64,000 nucleotides of DNA from Lactobacillus sp. ESL0684 (GCF_029392675.1 NZ_CP113941.1:546001-610000); one strand, 5' to 3'. Positions 1 through 10,173 are shown, counted from the stretch's first letter. Numbers and translations: made by a program. Notes: a model not told the origin generated them from the letters alone.

Positions 1-36
1 AAAGGTAGATTTTTAAAAAGGGAATAGTAATCTGAA

Positions 37-777
37 ATGAAAATTTTAAGTGTGTCAACTGCAACTAATTATCTGAGTGTAGCGCTCAATGATGGACAAA
101 AAGTACTGGTGGAAAAAGGTGAACCTGATGAACGGAATCATAGTGAACACCTTGATCCATTGATTGATGAGATTTTAACTAGTAATAATTTAGCGTTAAC
201 AGATATTGATCGTTTTGCAGTTGCTAATGGTCCTGGTTCATATACTGGTTTGCGGATTGGGGTAACTACCATGAAGATGTTTGCCAGTATTTTAAATAAG
301 GAATTAGTTGGTATTTCAACGCTTGAAGCCTTAGCAGCTAGTTCAACTGCAGAAAACACGTTAATTGTTGCTGGAATTGATGCACGTAATGACAATTACT
401 TTGCTGGAGCATATATCAAACGTGATGGTCAACTAACTAATGTGCTTGCCGATGGCCATTATCATATCACCACTTTGCTTGAGGCGGTTAAACAAATTGC
501 TAATACTAATTCTTTTGGTAAAATCGAATTCTTAGGTACCGGCTTTGATAAACAAGCATCAGCGTTAACACAATTGCCTCTGCCAATTAGTTACGGTACT
601 GAACAACAAAACTTGATTCATGCCGGTCTAATCGGAAGATTAGCTGAATCCGTGCAGCCAGTTGATCCAGATCTATTGTTACCAAATTATTTACGGCGTA
701 CACAAGCTGAAGTTGATTGGCATCAAAAGACCGGTCAGCCTTTTGCACCTGATAGTGATTATGTGGAAGAAGTATAG
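37..777 (+). CDS. tsaB: TsaB, tRNA t6A37 biosynthesis scaffold subunit
   Basis: TsaB is the catalytically inactive ASKHA-fold partner that activates TsaD for threonylcarbamoylation of A37 in ANN-decoding tRNAs (family knowledge). The 246-residue product has the family motif GPGSYTGLRIG at residues 65-75 and ends with the typical PNYLRRTQAE stretch. The ATG at 37 follows a purine-rich AAAAAGGGAA. tsaD begins only 33 bp downstream, so the two are surely co-transcribed. In B. subtilis and, from memory, many lactobacilli, rimI lies between these genes; here it is missing. Start and length fit the family. Confidence 0.95.
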   Translation: MKILSVSTATNYLSVALNDGQKVLVEKGEPDERNHSEHLDPLIDEILTSNNLALTDIDRFAVANGPGSYTGLRIGVTTMKMFASILNKELVGISTLEALAASSTAENTLIVAGIDARNDNYFAGAYIKRDGQLTNVLADGHYHITTLLEAVKQIANTNSFGKIEFLGTGFDKQASALTQLPLPISYGTEQQNLIHAGLIGRLAESVQPVDPDLLLPNYLRRTQAEVDWHQKTGQPFAPDSDYVEEV

Positions 778-810
778 TCACTAATTCGTTGTGACAGAGG
801 AGATTTTATT

Positions 811-1860
811 TTGAAGAGCAAAAAAGATGTTCGAATTTTGGCTTATGAAAGTTCATGTGATGAAACTTCCACTTCAGTCGTTAAAAATGGGCGTGAAGTA
901 GAAAGCCTAATTGTAGCTACACAGATTAAAAGTCACCAACGGTTTGGCGGAGTGGTCCCCGAAGTTGCCAGCAGGCATCATATTGAAGTGATTAGTCAAA
1001 TTACCAAAGAGGCATTGGCTAAGGCTAATGCAACTTGGCAGGATATTGATGCAATTGCGGTTACCTATGGTCCAGGACTGGTAGGAGCTTTATTAATTGG
1101 GGTTAGTGCGGCTAAAGCTGCGTCGATGGCTACTGGTATTCCACTAATTGGAGTTGACCACATTATGGGTCACATTATGGCAGCTCAACTAGAAACGGAA
1201 ATTGAGTATCCTGCTTTGGCTTTACAAGTTTCTGGTGGTCATACCGAAATTGTCCTGTTAAAAGATCCTACTCATTTTGAAATTGTTGGTGATACCAGAG
1301 ATGACGCGGCGGGAGAAGCTTATGACAAAATTGGTCGTGTTTTAGGGGTACAATATCCAGCGGGAAAAACGATTGACGAGTGGGCACACCAAGGTCAAGA
1401 TACGTTCAACTTTCCACGGGCGATGATTGATGATAATAGTTATGACTTTTCTTTTTCTGGATTAAAGAGTGCCTTTATTAATACCTGTCATCATGCTGAC
1501 CAAATTCATCAAGAACTTAATAAATATGATTTAGCAGCTAGTTTTCAGGCTGCTGTCGTTGACGTTTTAGTCACCAAAACAATTAGGGCAATCAAACAAT
1601 ATCAACCTAAAACTTTTATTTTGGGTGGCGGAGTAGCAGCTAATCTTGGCTTGCGTGAGCAGATGCAGACGGAAATTACTAAGTTACCTGATTCTATGCA
1701 ACCGAAAGTAATTCTACCAGCACTTAAATTATGTGGTGATAATGCGGCAATGATTGGCGCAGCAGCTTATAATTTATACAATGAAGGTAAGTTTGCGGAT
1801 TTGACGCTGAATGCTGATCCATCATTAGAATTGCCATATGCTGACAGCATGCTAAATTGA
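811..1860 (+). CDS. tsaD: TsaD, tRNA N6-threonylcarbamoyladenosine transferase
   Basis: Catalytic subunit that transfers the threonylcarbamoyl group from TC-AMP to tRNA A37, acting with TsaB and TsaE in the cytosol. The 349-residue product carries the Kae1/TsaD signatures: ESSCDETS at residues 13-19 and the metal-binding HIMGH at 117-121, plus [11 protein letters not shown] near the C terminus. The start is TTG at 811, chosen because AGAGGAG lies 8 bases upstream. It forms an operon with tsaB and ends just before a strong terminator shared with the convergent ABC-F gene. Confidence 0.97.
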   Translation: MKSKKDVRILAYESSCDETSTSVVKNGREVESLIVATQIKSHQRFGGVVPEVASRHHIEVISQITKEALAKANATWQDIDAIAVTYGPGLVGALLIGVSAAKAASMATGIPLIGVDHIMGHIMAAQLETEIEYPALALQVSGGHTEIVLLKDPTHFEIVGDTRDDAAGEAYDKIGRVLGVQYPAGKTIDEWAHQGQDTFNFPRAMIDDNSYDFSFSGLKSAFINTCHHADQIHQELNKYDLAASFQAAVVDVLVTKTIRAIKQYQPKTFILGGGVAANLGLREQMQTEITKLPDSMQPKVILPALKLCGDNAAMIGAAAYNLYNEGKFADLTLNADPSLELPYADSMLN

Positions 1861-1867
1861 TTATCAA

Positions 1868-1920
1868 ACAAAAGGACTAAGAATTTTTGATCTATTAGAT
1901 CTACTTCTTAGTCCTTTTTT
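1868..1920. terminator. Bidirectional rho-independent terminator, tsaD / ABC-F
   Basis: A 14-bp stem AAAAGGACTAAGAA (1870-1883) pairs with TTCTTAGTCCTTTT (1905-1918), with T runs on both strands. It lies between convergent genes, the last bases overlapping the ABC-F stop codon. Confidence 0.9.
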
Positions 1921-3826
1921 AAAATTCATCTAGTTCAGTTAATGCGGTTTCCCAAAGTTGATTTGCTTGATCGAGTTCTGTTTGCACGGCCGATAATTTT
2001 TCTTGTAGTGGTCCTAATTTACCGAAGTCAGTAGCAATCTCTGGATCAGCCATTTCTGTTTGAACAGCAGTTTGTTGTTGTTCTAACTCTTCGATTTTTG
2101 CTTCAGCCTGCTCAACTTGGCGTTCTAACTTACGTTTTTGTGAATCACGCTGCTTTTGTTGTTGATAGTTAAGTTTACTAGTGTCAACAGGTTGCTCTTG
2201 TTCATTCTGAATTTGCTGACTGGCCAGTTGCTCTTTAGCTTTTTCATTTAAATAATAGGAGTAATCGCCTTCATAAATTTTGGCACCTCCGTCTTTAACT
2301 GCAACAATTTTATTAGCTAATTGATTAATAAAATAGCGGTCATGTGAGACAAACAGCAGAGTGCCATCAAATTTTTGCAAGGCTTGCTCAAGGACTTCTT
2401 TAGCTTCAATGTCCAAGTGGTTGGTAGGCTCGTCCATTAACAAAAAATTGTTATGTTCAAGCGATAAGACTGTCAGCGTTAATCGTGCTTTTTGACCGCC
2501 AGAAAGTTGACCAACGGTTTTGTCAATATCTTGTGCAGTAAATAAGAAACTGGCTAAAACAGAACGTACATCGCGTTCAGGCATTGTTTTGTGGCGATCC
2601 CAAATGGTATCGAGAACGGTCTTGCTGGAATCGAGCTGCTGCAATTCCTGATCGTAATAACCAATGTCAAGTGAGGAACCGTATTTAATGGATCCAACCT
2701 TGGGCTTTAAGTCGTGCATTACGGTTTTTAAGAGAGTGGATTTACCAATCCCGTTTTGTCCAATGACAGCTACGCGATCTCCCTTGTTTACTTGCAATGA
2801 AATGTTTTTAACCATGGTTTTAGTTGGGTAGCCAATGGTTAAGTTATTTAAGATTAGTACTTCTTTACCAGATGGTCGTTCACTCTGAAAGTTAATCCGC
2901 ACCTTACTTTGATGCTTAGGAGGATTGATGCGATCAATTTTGGCTAACTGTTTACGCCGGCTTTGGGCTCGTTTGGTAGTAGTTGCCCGAACAATATTTT
3001 TTTGGATGAATTCTTCATCCTTTTTAATTTGCTCTTGCTGTTTTTCATAGGCCTGCTCTTGCTGCTGATCACGTAATTGACGCTGTGCTAAATAATCAGA
3101 GTAGTTACCTTTAAAAGTAGTTAATTTACCAAAGCGTAATTCGAAAATTTGATTAGCTAAATGATCCAAAAAGTATTGGTCATGCGAAACCGTTAGAATT
3201 GCTCCAGAATATCCTTTAAGATAGTTTTCAAGCCAATCCAAGGTATCAATATCTAAATAGTTAGTCGGTTCGTCTAGCAGTAATAGCGGAGGTTTGCGCA
3301 ACAACAGCTTAACGAAAGCCAAACGAGTTTTTTCACCACCAGAAAGGCTCGCAATTTGCTTAGACCAAGTTGGTTGTGGAAAATTAAAACCATTGAGAAT
3401 GCTCTTGATGTCAGCTTGGTATGTGTAGCCACCACGCTGTTCGAAGTCAAATTGTAATTGATCGTATTGCATTAATAAGTCTTTATTTTCTGGATGTTGA
3501 GCAATTTGTTCTTGCATAGATTGGATTTTAGAGTTGAGTTTAATTAAGCTCTCAAAAACGCCTAGCATTTCGTTCCAAATTGTTTTTTCTTCGTTTAGAC
3601 CGTTTTCCTGTGCAATATAGCCAACGTCGACATTTTTATTGATAGTGAATTCGCCATGAGTTGAACTTTCTTGTCCAGTCATAATTTTCAGCAGAGTGGT
3701 TTTGCCAACTCCGTTTGAGCCGACTAAGCCAATTCTGGCATTATCAGCAATAGAAAAATTCACATTTTTAAATAGTATATTAGCACCGAATTGTTTTTCG
3801 ATATCATGTCCTTGTGCAATTATCAT
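1919..3826 (-). CDS. ABC-F family ATPase (YdiF-like), ribosome-associated
   Basis: Soluble ABC-F protein of 635 residues with two ABC cassettes and no membrane domain. The first Walker A is GSNGVGKT (36-43), with signature LSGGEKTRL and Walker B LLLLDEPTNYLD; the second cassette has GQNGIGKST, LSGGQKARL and LLMDEPTNHLD. A charged linker joins them, and a Gln/Glu-rich predicted coiled coil occupies the last ~90 residues. ABC-F proteins act at the ribosomal E site in translation or antibiotic protection; the position between tsaD and rex matches B. subtilis ydiF, so a housekeeping role is more likely than resistance. The minus-strand ATG is preceded by AGGTG. Confidence 0.93.
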   Translation of the reverse strand: MIIAQGHDIEKQFGANILFKNVNFSIADNARIGLVGSNGVGKTTLLKIMTGQESSTHGEFTINKNVDVGYIAQENGLNEEKTIWNEMLGVFESLIKLNSKIQSMQEQIAQHPENKDLLMQYDQLQFDFEQRGGYTYQADIKSILNGFNFPQPTWSKQIASLSGGEKTRLAFVKLLLRKPPLLLLDEPTNYLDIDTLDWLENYLKGYSGAILTVSHDQYFLDHLANQIFELRFGKLTTFKGNYSDYLAQRQLRDQQQEQAYEKQQEQIKKDEEFIQKNIVRATTTKRAQSRRKQLAKIDRINPPKHQSKVRINFQSERPSGKEVLILNNLTIGYPTKTMVKNISLQVNKGDRVAVIGQNGIGKSTLLKTVMHDLKPKVGSIKYGSSLDIGYYDQELQQLDSSKTVLDTIWDRHKTMPERDVRSVLASFLFTAQDIDKTVGQLSGGQKARLTLTVLSLEHNNFLLMDEPTNHLDIEAKEVLEQALQKFDGTLLFVSHDRYFINQLANKIVAVKDGGAKIYEGDYSYYLNEKAKEQLASQQIQNEQEQPVDTSKLNYQQQKQRDSQKRKLERQVEQAEAKIEELEQQQTAVQTEMADPEIATDFGKLGPLQEKLSAVQTELDQANQLWETALTELDEF

Positions 3827-3898
3827 TTATTTCACCTAAAAACTATTTTAGCATAAAGCCGGATTTTATTGGATAGTCTTAAAGGTAAAAAGTCATGG

Positions 3899-4309
3899 TT
3901 AATTATTAGTAGTTCGCTGCTTTTCGGCTAGCTTACGGTTGATTTTGTTAATTGATAATCGCTCAAAGAAAATCACAATTGCCCAGATTAACAGATAAAT
4001 AGCAAAAAAGGCTCCACCAAAGGTTAAAATATTAGTAGGACTGGTGATCCAGCCATTATAGGCGATCATGGCAACTACTAGCGCAAAGGTAGCACTAAAG
4101 TGGATCAGCAATGTCTTAATGGTAATCCCTTGACTAAAGAGGTGGGTTAAAAGTCCAATTAGAAAACTCATAATCCAAATACTGATAATATTTTTGGCTG
4201 TTGGAAATGCAGACTGTATCTTAAATAGTAGAATCAACAAGTATGAAAAAGAGCCAAAGCCAATCCCAGTAGTACCGTTGACAAGAATATTGATAATTTT
4301 TTGTTTCAT
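3899..4309 (-). CDS. DUF3021-type four-TM membrane protein, partner of LytTR regulator
   Basis: A 136-residue polytopic protein with four predicted membrane segments (about residues 10-30, 38-60, 68-88 and 96-116) and a basic C-terminal tail. Size, topology and position directly after a stand-alone LytTR gene (10 bp gap) fit the DUF3021 family. In related LytTR regulatory systems (HdrM/HdrR, BrsM/BrsR of streptococci) the membrane partner holds the regulator inactive; that role is inferred here, not shown by the sequence. Confidence 0.8.
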   Translation of the reverse strand: MKQKIINILVNGTTGIGFGSFSYLLILLFKIQSAFPTAKNIISIWIMSFLIGLLTHLFSQGITIKTLLIHFSATFALVVAMIAYNGWITSPTNILTFGGAFFAIYLLIWAIVIFFERLSINKINRKLAEKQRTTNN

Positions 4310-4319
4310 TTTTAATCTC

Positions 4320-4775
4320 CTAAATGCCTAAAAAATGCATTAAATCCTTTACGTACTTGCGACTAACGCTAGTCGTAAGCTGATGAGCCAGTTTTGCTGT
4401 CAGGTTACCAGAAAAACTGTCTTCTAAGGCTAATAAGTAATCAACATTAATGATGGCATGTCTTGAAACTTGCAAGAAGTGTTTAGGCGTTAGCTTTTGA
4501 TGAAAACTGACTAGAGTTTCTTTAGTTTTAAGAATGCCATCAACTGTATAAATTACTAACAGATTATCGACAAGATCCACTAAAATGATCGATTTAGTTT
4601 TGACCATGTTAAGCTGTTGCGAAGTTTTGACAGGAATGATGTCACTTTTTTCTGCTTGAAAATGTTCAAGAGCCGCCATAATAGCTGCTGCTTTATCAGT
4701 TTGTTTTGCCGCTTGAATGATAATTGTTGGCTCTTGTGGATCAATTTCTGGATTAGTTTCAAAAATTAACTTCAC
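4320..4775 (-). CDS. Stand-alone LytTR DNA-binding transcriptional regulator
   Basis: A 151-residue cytosolic regulator whose C-terminal ~100 residues match the LytTR DNA-binding fold: an IILVDLVDNLLVIYTVDG strand region, FHQKLTPKHFLQVSRHAIIN and a terminal SRKYVKDLMHFLG helix. The first 50 residues hold no receiver domain, so it is not a classical response regulator. The start is GTG (minus strand, 4775), with AAGGAGGTGAG just upstream, one of the best ribosome binding sites in the window. It is transcribed with the downstream DUF3021 gene. Such pairs often autoregulate and control bacteriocin or competence genes (family knowledge); the targets here are unknown. Confidence 0.88.
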   Translation of the reverse strand: MKLIFETNPEIDPQEPTIIIQAAKQTDKAAAIMAALEHFQAEKSDIIPVKTSQQLNMVKTKSIILVDLVDNLLVIYTVDGILKTKETLVSFHQKLTPKHFLQVSRHAIINVDYLLALEDSFSGNLTAKLAHQLTTSVSRKYVKDLMHFLGI

Positions 4776-4946
4776 GTTCTCACCTCCTTAACTTATATGC
4801 CAATTGTACTGATTGCTGGCCAGTTTGTCTGTAAGATTGAGACAAGTGGTTAGCTGAAGCAGGCAAAAAGTAAGCTTAGCAGGTTAAGCGGTGTCGAAAA
4901 TCGCCAGAAAATTTGCAAAGTTATCCGTAGATTGTGAAAAAAATAT

Positions 4947-4976
4947 TTGCAAATAGCTAAGCTTCACGGGTACAAT
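4947..4976 (+). promoter_or_regulatory. Putative sigma-A promoter of rex
   Basis: TTGCAA (4947-4952), an 18-bp spacer and TACAAT (4971-4976) lie ~55 bp before the rex start. The 254-bp space between the divergent LytTR gene and rex otherwise holds only AT-rich sequence and short imperfect repeats. Confidence 0.6.
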
Positions 4977-5029
4977 AAGGATAATTAATATTTAGTTCAC
5001 AAATAAAATCTGGGAGGCTTTTTAAATAA

Positions 5030-5674
5030 ATGGAAACAATTAAAATTCCAACGGCAACGGCCAAGCGGTTACCGCTTTATTATCGGTACTTAATTATTTT
5101 GAATGATAGCGGTAAGGAGAAAGTATCTTCAACTGAATTATCTGAAGCTGTTCAAGTTGATAGTGCTTCAATTCGGCGCGACTTTTCTTATTTCGGCGCA
5201 TTGGGTAAGCGAGGTTATGGTTATGACGTCAAAAGTTTGCTGACCTTTTTTAAGAAAATTTTGAACCAAGACACCTTAACTAATGTGGCATTGGTTGGTG
5301 TTGGTAATTTGGGTCATGCGCTGCTCAACTACAACTTTAAGCGTAGCAATAATATTCGGATTTCTTGTGCCTTTGATATCAATGAAAAAATCACCGGTAA
5401 GATACTGAGTGGTGTACCGGTTTATGGGATGAGTGAGCTAACTAAACAACTCAGTGATCAACAAATTTCGATCGCTATCTTAACTGTGCCAGCTAATACC
5501 GCGCAAAAGACGGCTGATGAAATGATCGAGTCTGGAATCAAAGGAATTATGAATTTCACTCCAATCAGACTTTCGGCACCAAGTGGCGTGCGCATTCAAA
5601 ATGTTGATTTGGCAACAGAATTGCAGACGCTGATTTATTTCTTGGATGCTGATAAGGCTGATGAAGATAAGTAA
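5030..5674 (+). CDS. rex: Rex, NADH/NAD+-sensing transcriptional repressor
   Basis: Rex represses fermentation and respiration genes and leaves DNA when NADH is high. The 214-residue product has the N-terminal winged helix ([16 protein letters not shown] at 6-21; [19 protein letters not shown] at 47-65) and a Rossmann NAD(H)-binding domain with [10 protein letters not shown] at 89-98. GGGAGG lies upstream of the ATG at 5030. Length and order match Bacillus ydiH/rex, which also lies between the tsa cluster and groESL. Confidence 0.97.
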   Translation: METIKIPTATAKRLPLYYRYLIILNDSGKEKVSSTELSEAVQVDSASIRRDFSYFGALGKRGYGYDVKSLLTFFKKILNQDTLTNVALVGVGNLGHALLNYNFKRSNNIRISCAFDINEKITGKILSGVPVYGMSELTKQLSDQQISIAILTVPANTAQKTADEMIESGIKGIMNFTPIRLSAPSGVRIQNVDLATELQTLIYFLDADKADEDK

Positions 5675-5717
5675 TTTGGGTATTTGCCATGGCAAGATTT
5701 CATGATAAAAGCAGAAA

Positions 5718-5744
5718 TTAGCACTTTAACCAAAAAAGTGCTAA
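5718..5744 (+). promoter_or_regulatory. CIRCE operator 1 (HrcA site), upstream of groESL
   Basis: TTAGCACTT-N9-AAGTGCTAA is the HrcA operator with the terminal C/G of each arm replaced symmetrically by T/A. It lies just upstream of the -35 box of the groESL promoter. Confidence 0.88.
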
Positions 5745-5751
5745 TTTTTAC

Positions 5752-5780
5752 TTGCATTCTATTTCAAAAGGGGTTATTAT
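5752..5780 (+). promoter_or_regulatory. groESL sigma-A promoter
   Basis: TTGCAT (5752-5757), a 17-bp spacer and TATTAT (5775-5780), sandwiched between the two CIRCE repeats, a standard layout for HrcA-controlled chaperonin operons. Confidence 0.75.
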
Positions 5781-5792
5781 CATATTTGTAGG

Positions 5793-5819
5793 TTGGCACT
5801 TGGGTAATAAGAGTGCTAA
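5793..5819 (+). promoter_or_regulatory. CIRCE operator 2 (HrcA site) in the groESL leader
   Basis: TTGGCACTT-N9-GAGTGCTAA; the right arm is consensus and the left arm has two changes. It falls at or just after the expected transcription start, where HrcA binding blocks initiation. Confidence 0.9.
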
Positions 5820-5862
5820 TAATTATTAAAAAGTTAAAATTTTGATTATAGGAGGGACAAAC

Positions 5863-6147
5863 GTGTTACAACCAATCGGTGATCGCGTGATCGTAAAAGT
5901 TAAAGAAGAAGAAGAAAAGACTGTTGGCGGTATCGTCCTAGCTTCCAACGCTAAGGAAAAACCAACTGAAGGTGAAGTTGTTGCTATCGGCCAAGGTAAC
6001 TTTGCAGATAATGGCGATAAGATTCCAATGACCGTTAAAAAGGGTGACGTTGTTCTTTACGACAAGTATTCAGGTACTGATGTCAAATATGAAGGCGAAA
6101 AATATTTAGTTCTTCATGAAAAAGATATTTTGGCAATTGTTGAATAG
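5863..6147 (+). CDS. groES: GroES co-chaperonin
   Basis: Ten-kilodalton co-chaperonin that caps the GroEL ring. The 94-residue product begins [11 protein letters not shown] and has the mobile-loop region [14 protein letters not shown]; it ends in the usual [10 protein letters not shown]. The start is GTG at 5863: AGGAGG (5850-5855) sits 7 bases before it. An in-frame TTG at 5842 lies upstream of that binding site and is rejected. The pair with groEL (18 bp gap) is under two CIRCE operators, so heat induction through HrcA is expected. Confidence 0.97.
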   Translation: MLQPIGDRVIVKVKEEEEKTVGGIVLASNAKEKPTEGEVVAIGQGNFADNGDKIPMTVKKGDVVLYDKYSGTDVKYEGEKYLVLHEKDILAIVE

Positions 6148-7794
<1,647 letters not shown>

Positions 7795-7811
7795 TTAAAT
7801 AGTTAATATTT

Positions 7812-7845
7812 TAAAAGAGCCACTCGATTGAGTGGTTCTTTTTGT
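7812..7845 (+). terminator. groESL terminator
   Basis: AAGAGCCACTC, loop GATT, GAGTGGTTCTTTTT: an 11-bp stem with one G-T-type pair and a T tail, 20 bp after groEL. Confidence 0.9.
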
Positions 7846-7856
7846 GTGTAATAAAA

Positions 7857-8693
7857 TTAATTGAATAAATAGGAAAGTTGCTTAATTTGTTGTTTTAATA
7901 CTGTAGCAATATCGCTAGCTCCGATTTCGTTTAATAAATTGATATAATAATCTGTTTGTTGCAGATTTTTATCACAAAAAGCAAGTTCAGTTTTGCATAA
8001 TAGCAACTTTTCAAATTGATTATTCTCTTTTGCAAGTTTGGCAGCTAAAGTTAGTGTCTTTTTTGCGAGAAAAATATCGTGGTTATCTAAATGGATATTA
8101 GCTAAGTTGATTAATGTATTACATTTTAAGCTCTTAAGAAATGGATAGTGATTATCTATTTCGTTTAATATTGTAGTAATAATTTGAATATTAGTTTTGT
8201 TGTCGAAAGCATAAGCAATCATATTTAATAAGGCGATGTCGAATATTGTCAGTGTTTTTATTTTTGCTAAGTAATTGTACCAAATAGGTTGGACCAATTT
8301 TTTAGCTTTCGATAAGTTATGCTGCTGACTAAGTAACAGTTGAGCTTGTAAGACTGTTCTGATTCGCTTAATATCATCGTCATTGTAAATACTTGAACAC
8401 TCCTTTATTAGTGAATTTATTTTCTCTATTTCTGTATTAGAGCTGATGTTAAAGAAATGGTATAAAATTTGTTCTTTTTTTGAAGCTGAGTAATTACGTT
8501 GAATATATTCAAATTCTGTAGCACTAACACCTAAGCGAGAGATGAGCATACTAGCAACTTGTTGAGAAGGATAGGATACACCACTCTCGATTCTTGATAA
8601 TCTGCTACGATCAAAGATTCCCTTAGCTAAATCCGTTTGACTAATAGAAAGTGATGTTCGTAATTTTCGAAAAGTTTGTCCGAAGTCTTCCAT
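7857..8693 (-). CDS. Rgg/MutR-family-like HTH transcriptional regulator
   Basis: A 278-residue regulator with an N-terminal XRE-type helix-turn-helix (FRKLRTSLSISQTDLAKGIF ... RLSRIESGVSYPS) followed by ~210 residues of amphipathic helices as in TPR-like peptide-sensing domains. This architecture and the GVSATEFEYI link after the HTH are typical of the Rgg/GadR/MutR group, several of which respond to short pheromones and control bacteriocin genes. The start at 8693 is chosen because AAAAGGAGT lies 6-7 bases upstream; an earlier in-frame ATG at 8726 precedes that site. It is divergent from the secreted-peptide/ABC locus, which is its likely target (inference). Confidence 0.82.
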   Translation of the reverse strand: MEDFGQTFRKLRTSLSISQTDLAKGIFDRSRLSRIESGVSYPSQQVASMLISRLGVSATEFEYIQRNYSASKKEQILYHFFNISSNTEIEKINSLIKECSSIYNDDDIKRIRTVLQAQLLLSQQHNLSKAKKLVQPIWYNYLAKIKTLTIFDIALLNMIAYAFDNKTNIQIITTILNEIDNHYPFLKSLKCNTLINLANIHLDNHDIFLAKKTLTLAAKLAKENNQFEKLLLCKTELAFCDKNLQQTDYYINLLNEIGASDIATVLKQQIKQLSYLFN

Positions 8694-8714
8694 AGTAATA
8701 CTCCTTTTTATTAC

Positions 8715-8742
8715 ATTATATATCATATAAGACTACTTGCAA
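8715..8742 (-). promoter_or_regulatory. Putative promoter of the Rgg-like regulator
   Basis: On the minus strand TTGCAA (8737-8742) and TATAAT (8715-8720) are separated by 16 bp, ~25 bp ahead of the gene. The rest of the divergent intergenic region (8743-8869) is AT-rich; no clear pheromone-like small ORF was seen there. Confidence 0.55.
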
Positions 8743-8869
8743 ATACAAATAAATAGTGTCAAAAACGCACAGTTATTATTTTTAATACGAGTTATTATAG
8801 ATGCAAGGACATTTACCGATGAGTACTTAGATATTTTGTTCTGTTATATATTATTTTAGTGAATTTATA

Positions 8870-9271
8870 ATGATATTTTTTAAACACAATTTTTGGGGTA
8901 AAGCAATACTAGTAGCCGGAACTGTGGTAGCATTAAGTGGAACTGCAGTTGTGGGAGCTGCAAAAGGTACATGGACTGTTTCTTCTGAAACAGTTAGTGC
9001 ACATGGTGATTGGAGTTCTTATGGTTCTCCTAATACTAAAAAGAACAATTCTAATATAGCATCATTTAACGGTAATTCTATACCTAATCAGTTAGGTTAT
9101 AGTGTAAGACTAATTAATAGTAATGCATCACTAAAATCGGGAAAAACTGGCTTGTATAGAGATCAGACTACATATGGGAGCAACAATACTGAAACAGTTA
9201 ATTATAAGTATTATGCTGATATTCGTTTTAGTTTGATTAGAACGGTGAGCGTAAGTTGGGGGAGTAGTTTT
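8870..9271 (+). CDS. Secreted peptide, bacteriocin-like; open frame runs into the next gene
   Basis: The first 134 codons encode a signal peptide (basic start, hydrophobic AILVAGTVVALSGTAVVGA, likely cleavage near residue 30-31) and a ~100-residue Asn/Ser/Tyr-rich mature part beginning KGTWTVSSETVSAHGDW. It has no cysteines. The C-terminal ETVNYKYYADIRFSLIRTVSVSW resembles small secreted proteins found beside ABC transporters in Firmicutes (DUF2712-like; weak recollection). There is no stop before the downstream membrane-protein ATG: the frame continues in phase through TGG GGG AGT AGT TTT ATG. One extra G in the G5 tract (9258-9262) would put TAG (9265-9267) in frame. The ribosome binding site at 8870 is weak. 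Function is unproven. Confidence 0.55.
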
Positions 9272-10078
9272 ATGCCAAAAAGGACTAAAAAGATAATCAT
9301 CATTGCTATAATATTTTATTTGTTATTGATAACCGCATATACATTTGCTACCTTTAAAGATAAGGCTGGTCTTTTAAAGAGAGGCAATATTTCCGTACAT
9401 GCTTTTTTTGAGCTTCAATCGGGATTAAGTGACAATGTTGTACTTGACGTAGTGCAAATGTTTCTTTTTCCACTACTTGGTTCTGTTTTGTTTATTTATT
9501 TAAAGAATAATAGCATGGTAAATATTCAACAGCGTATTGATTATAGAGGATTTCTTAAACGAGGAATAAGCACTACCTTTTTAGCTGGTGCTGGAATCTC
9601 TTTACTAACCAATATTTATGAAATGGGTTTAATTAACTGGTTTTATTATCCGTTTATTTATGATTTTAACGATCCTTTTTTAAATGGTATCAGACCTGGA
9701 AACTTTACTAACAATGACTTAACGGAAATTATTTTATTTATCATATTTGCAGCGCTTGGTTGGGGTGTTTTTGCTGTTTTTATTTTTAGTGTGGGTTTGT
9801 TTGTTCGGAAAACGGCTTTATACTTTGCAATGGGACCTGTCTTAGGTTTAATGTTAATTTTACTAGTAACTTTGAGTAATATGAGTAGTTGGGCTTGGCG
9901 AGCATTCTATTTTTCTTGGCTTCCGTACACTTTAATCGCGCCTGGTCAGTATACGCTTATAGGTATGGCTCCGCCGATTAGGCCCGGACTATCATTTGTA
10001 ATTGCTGCTATGATTTATTTAGCAGTAGCAGCGCTTTTGATTAGTATCTGGTGTAAAAAACAGAGAAAAGGGGCCTAA
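9272..10078 (+). CDS. Six-TM membrane protein, copy 1 of a tandem duplicated pair
   Basis: A 268-residue polytopic protein with six hydrophobic segments and a basic start (MPKRTKK) and end (KKQRKGA). GGGGGAG lies 7 bases before the ATG at 9272, so this is its own start even though the upstream peptide frame reads into it. It is clearly homologous along its whole length to the next gene (shared FTNNDxxEIxLFII, IFSxGLFVRK, LIAPGQYT and PPIxPGLSF). No enzymatic motif was recognised. Given the ABC ATPase downstream, it is plausibly a permease or immunity-type subunit (inference). Confidence 0.75.
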   Translation: MPKRTKKIIIIAIIFYLLLITAYTFATFKDKAGLLKRGNISVHAFFELQSGLSDNVVLDVVQMFLFPLLGSVLFIYLKNNSMVNIQQRIDYRGFLKRGISTTFLAGAGISLLTNIYEMGLINWFYYPFIYDFNDPFLNGIRPGNFTNNDLTEIILFIIFAALGWGVFAVFIFSVGLFVRKTALYFAMGPVLGLMLILLVTLSNMSSWAWRAFYFSWLPYTLIAPGQYTLIGMAPPIRPGLSFVIAAMIYLAVAALLISIWCKKQRKGA

Positions 10079-10080
10079 TC

Positions 10081-10155
10081 ATGCAAGCTAACATGTTTGG
10101 CAAAAGTTAATTTAACTAGTTTAATTATCGCATTACTGAGATTAATAGTTGGCAT
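10081..10155 (+). pseudogene. Remnant of the 5' end of the third membrane gene (duplication scar)
   Basis: This stretch matches the first ~75 bp of the gene at 10992: ATGCAAGCTA then ACATGTTTGGC, followed by ACTAGTTTAATTATC. One A is missing relative to the intact gene, so translation stops after nine codons. The similarity fades near 10150, where sequence resembling the region before 9272 (AAGTTAGGGAGTAG) resumes. It marks the junction of a ~902-bp tandem duplication. Confidence 0.8.
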
Positions 10156-10173
10156 AAGTTAGGGAGTAGTTTT

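Noticed and set aside
4932-5002. Possible Rex operators before rex (TTGTGA at 4932 and TTCACAA at 4996)
   Set aside because: These are isolated half-sites too far apart to form a TTGTGA-N-TCACAA operator; neither has a good second arm.
8743-8869. Search for a short hydrophobic pheromone ORF beside the Rgg-like regulator
   Set aside because: Only trivial frames (for example nine codons or fewer from an ATG near 8800) were seen on either strand, with no hydrophobic peptide or binding site.
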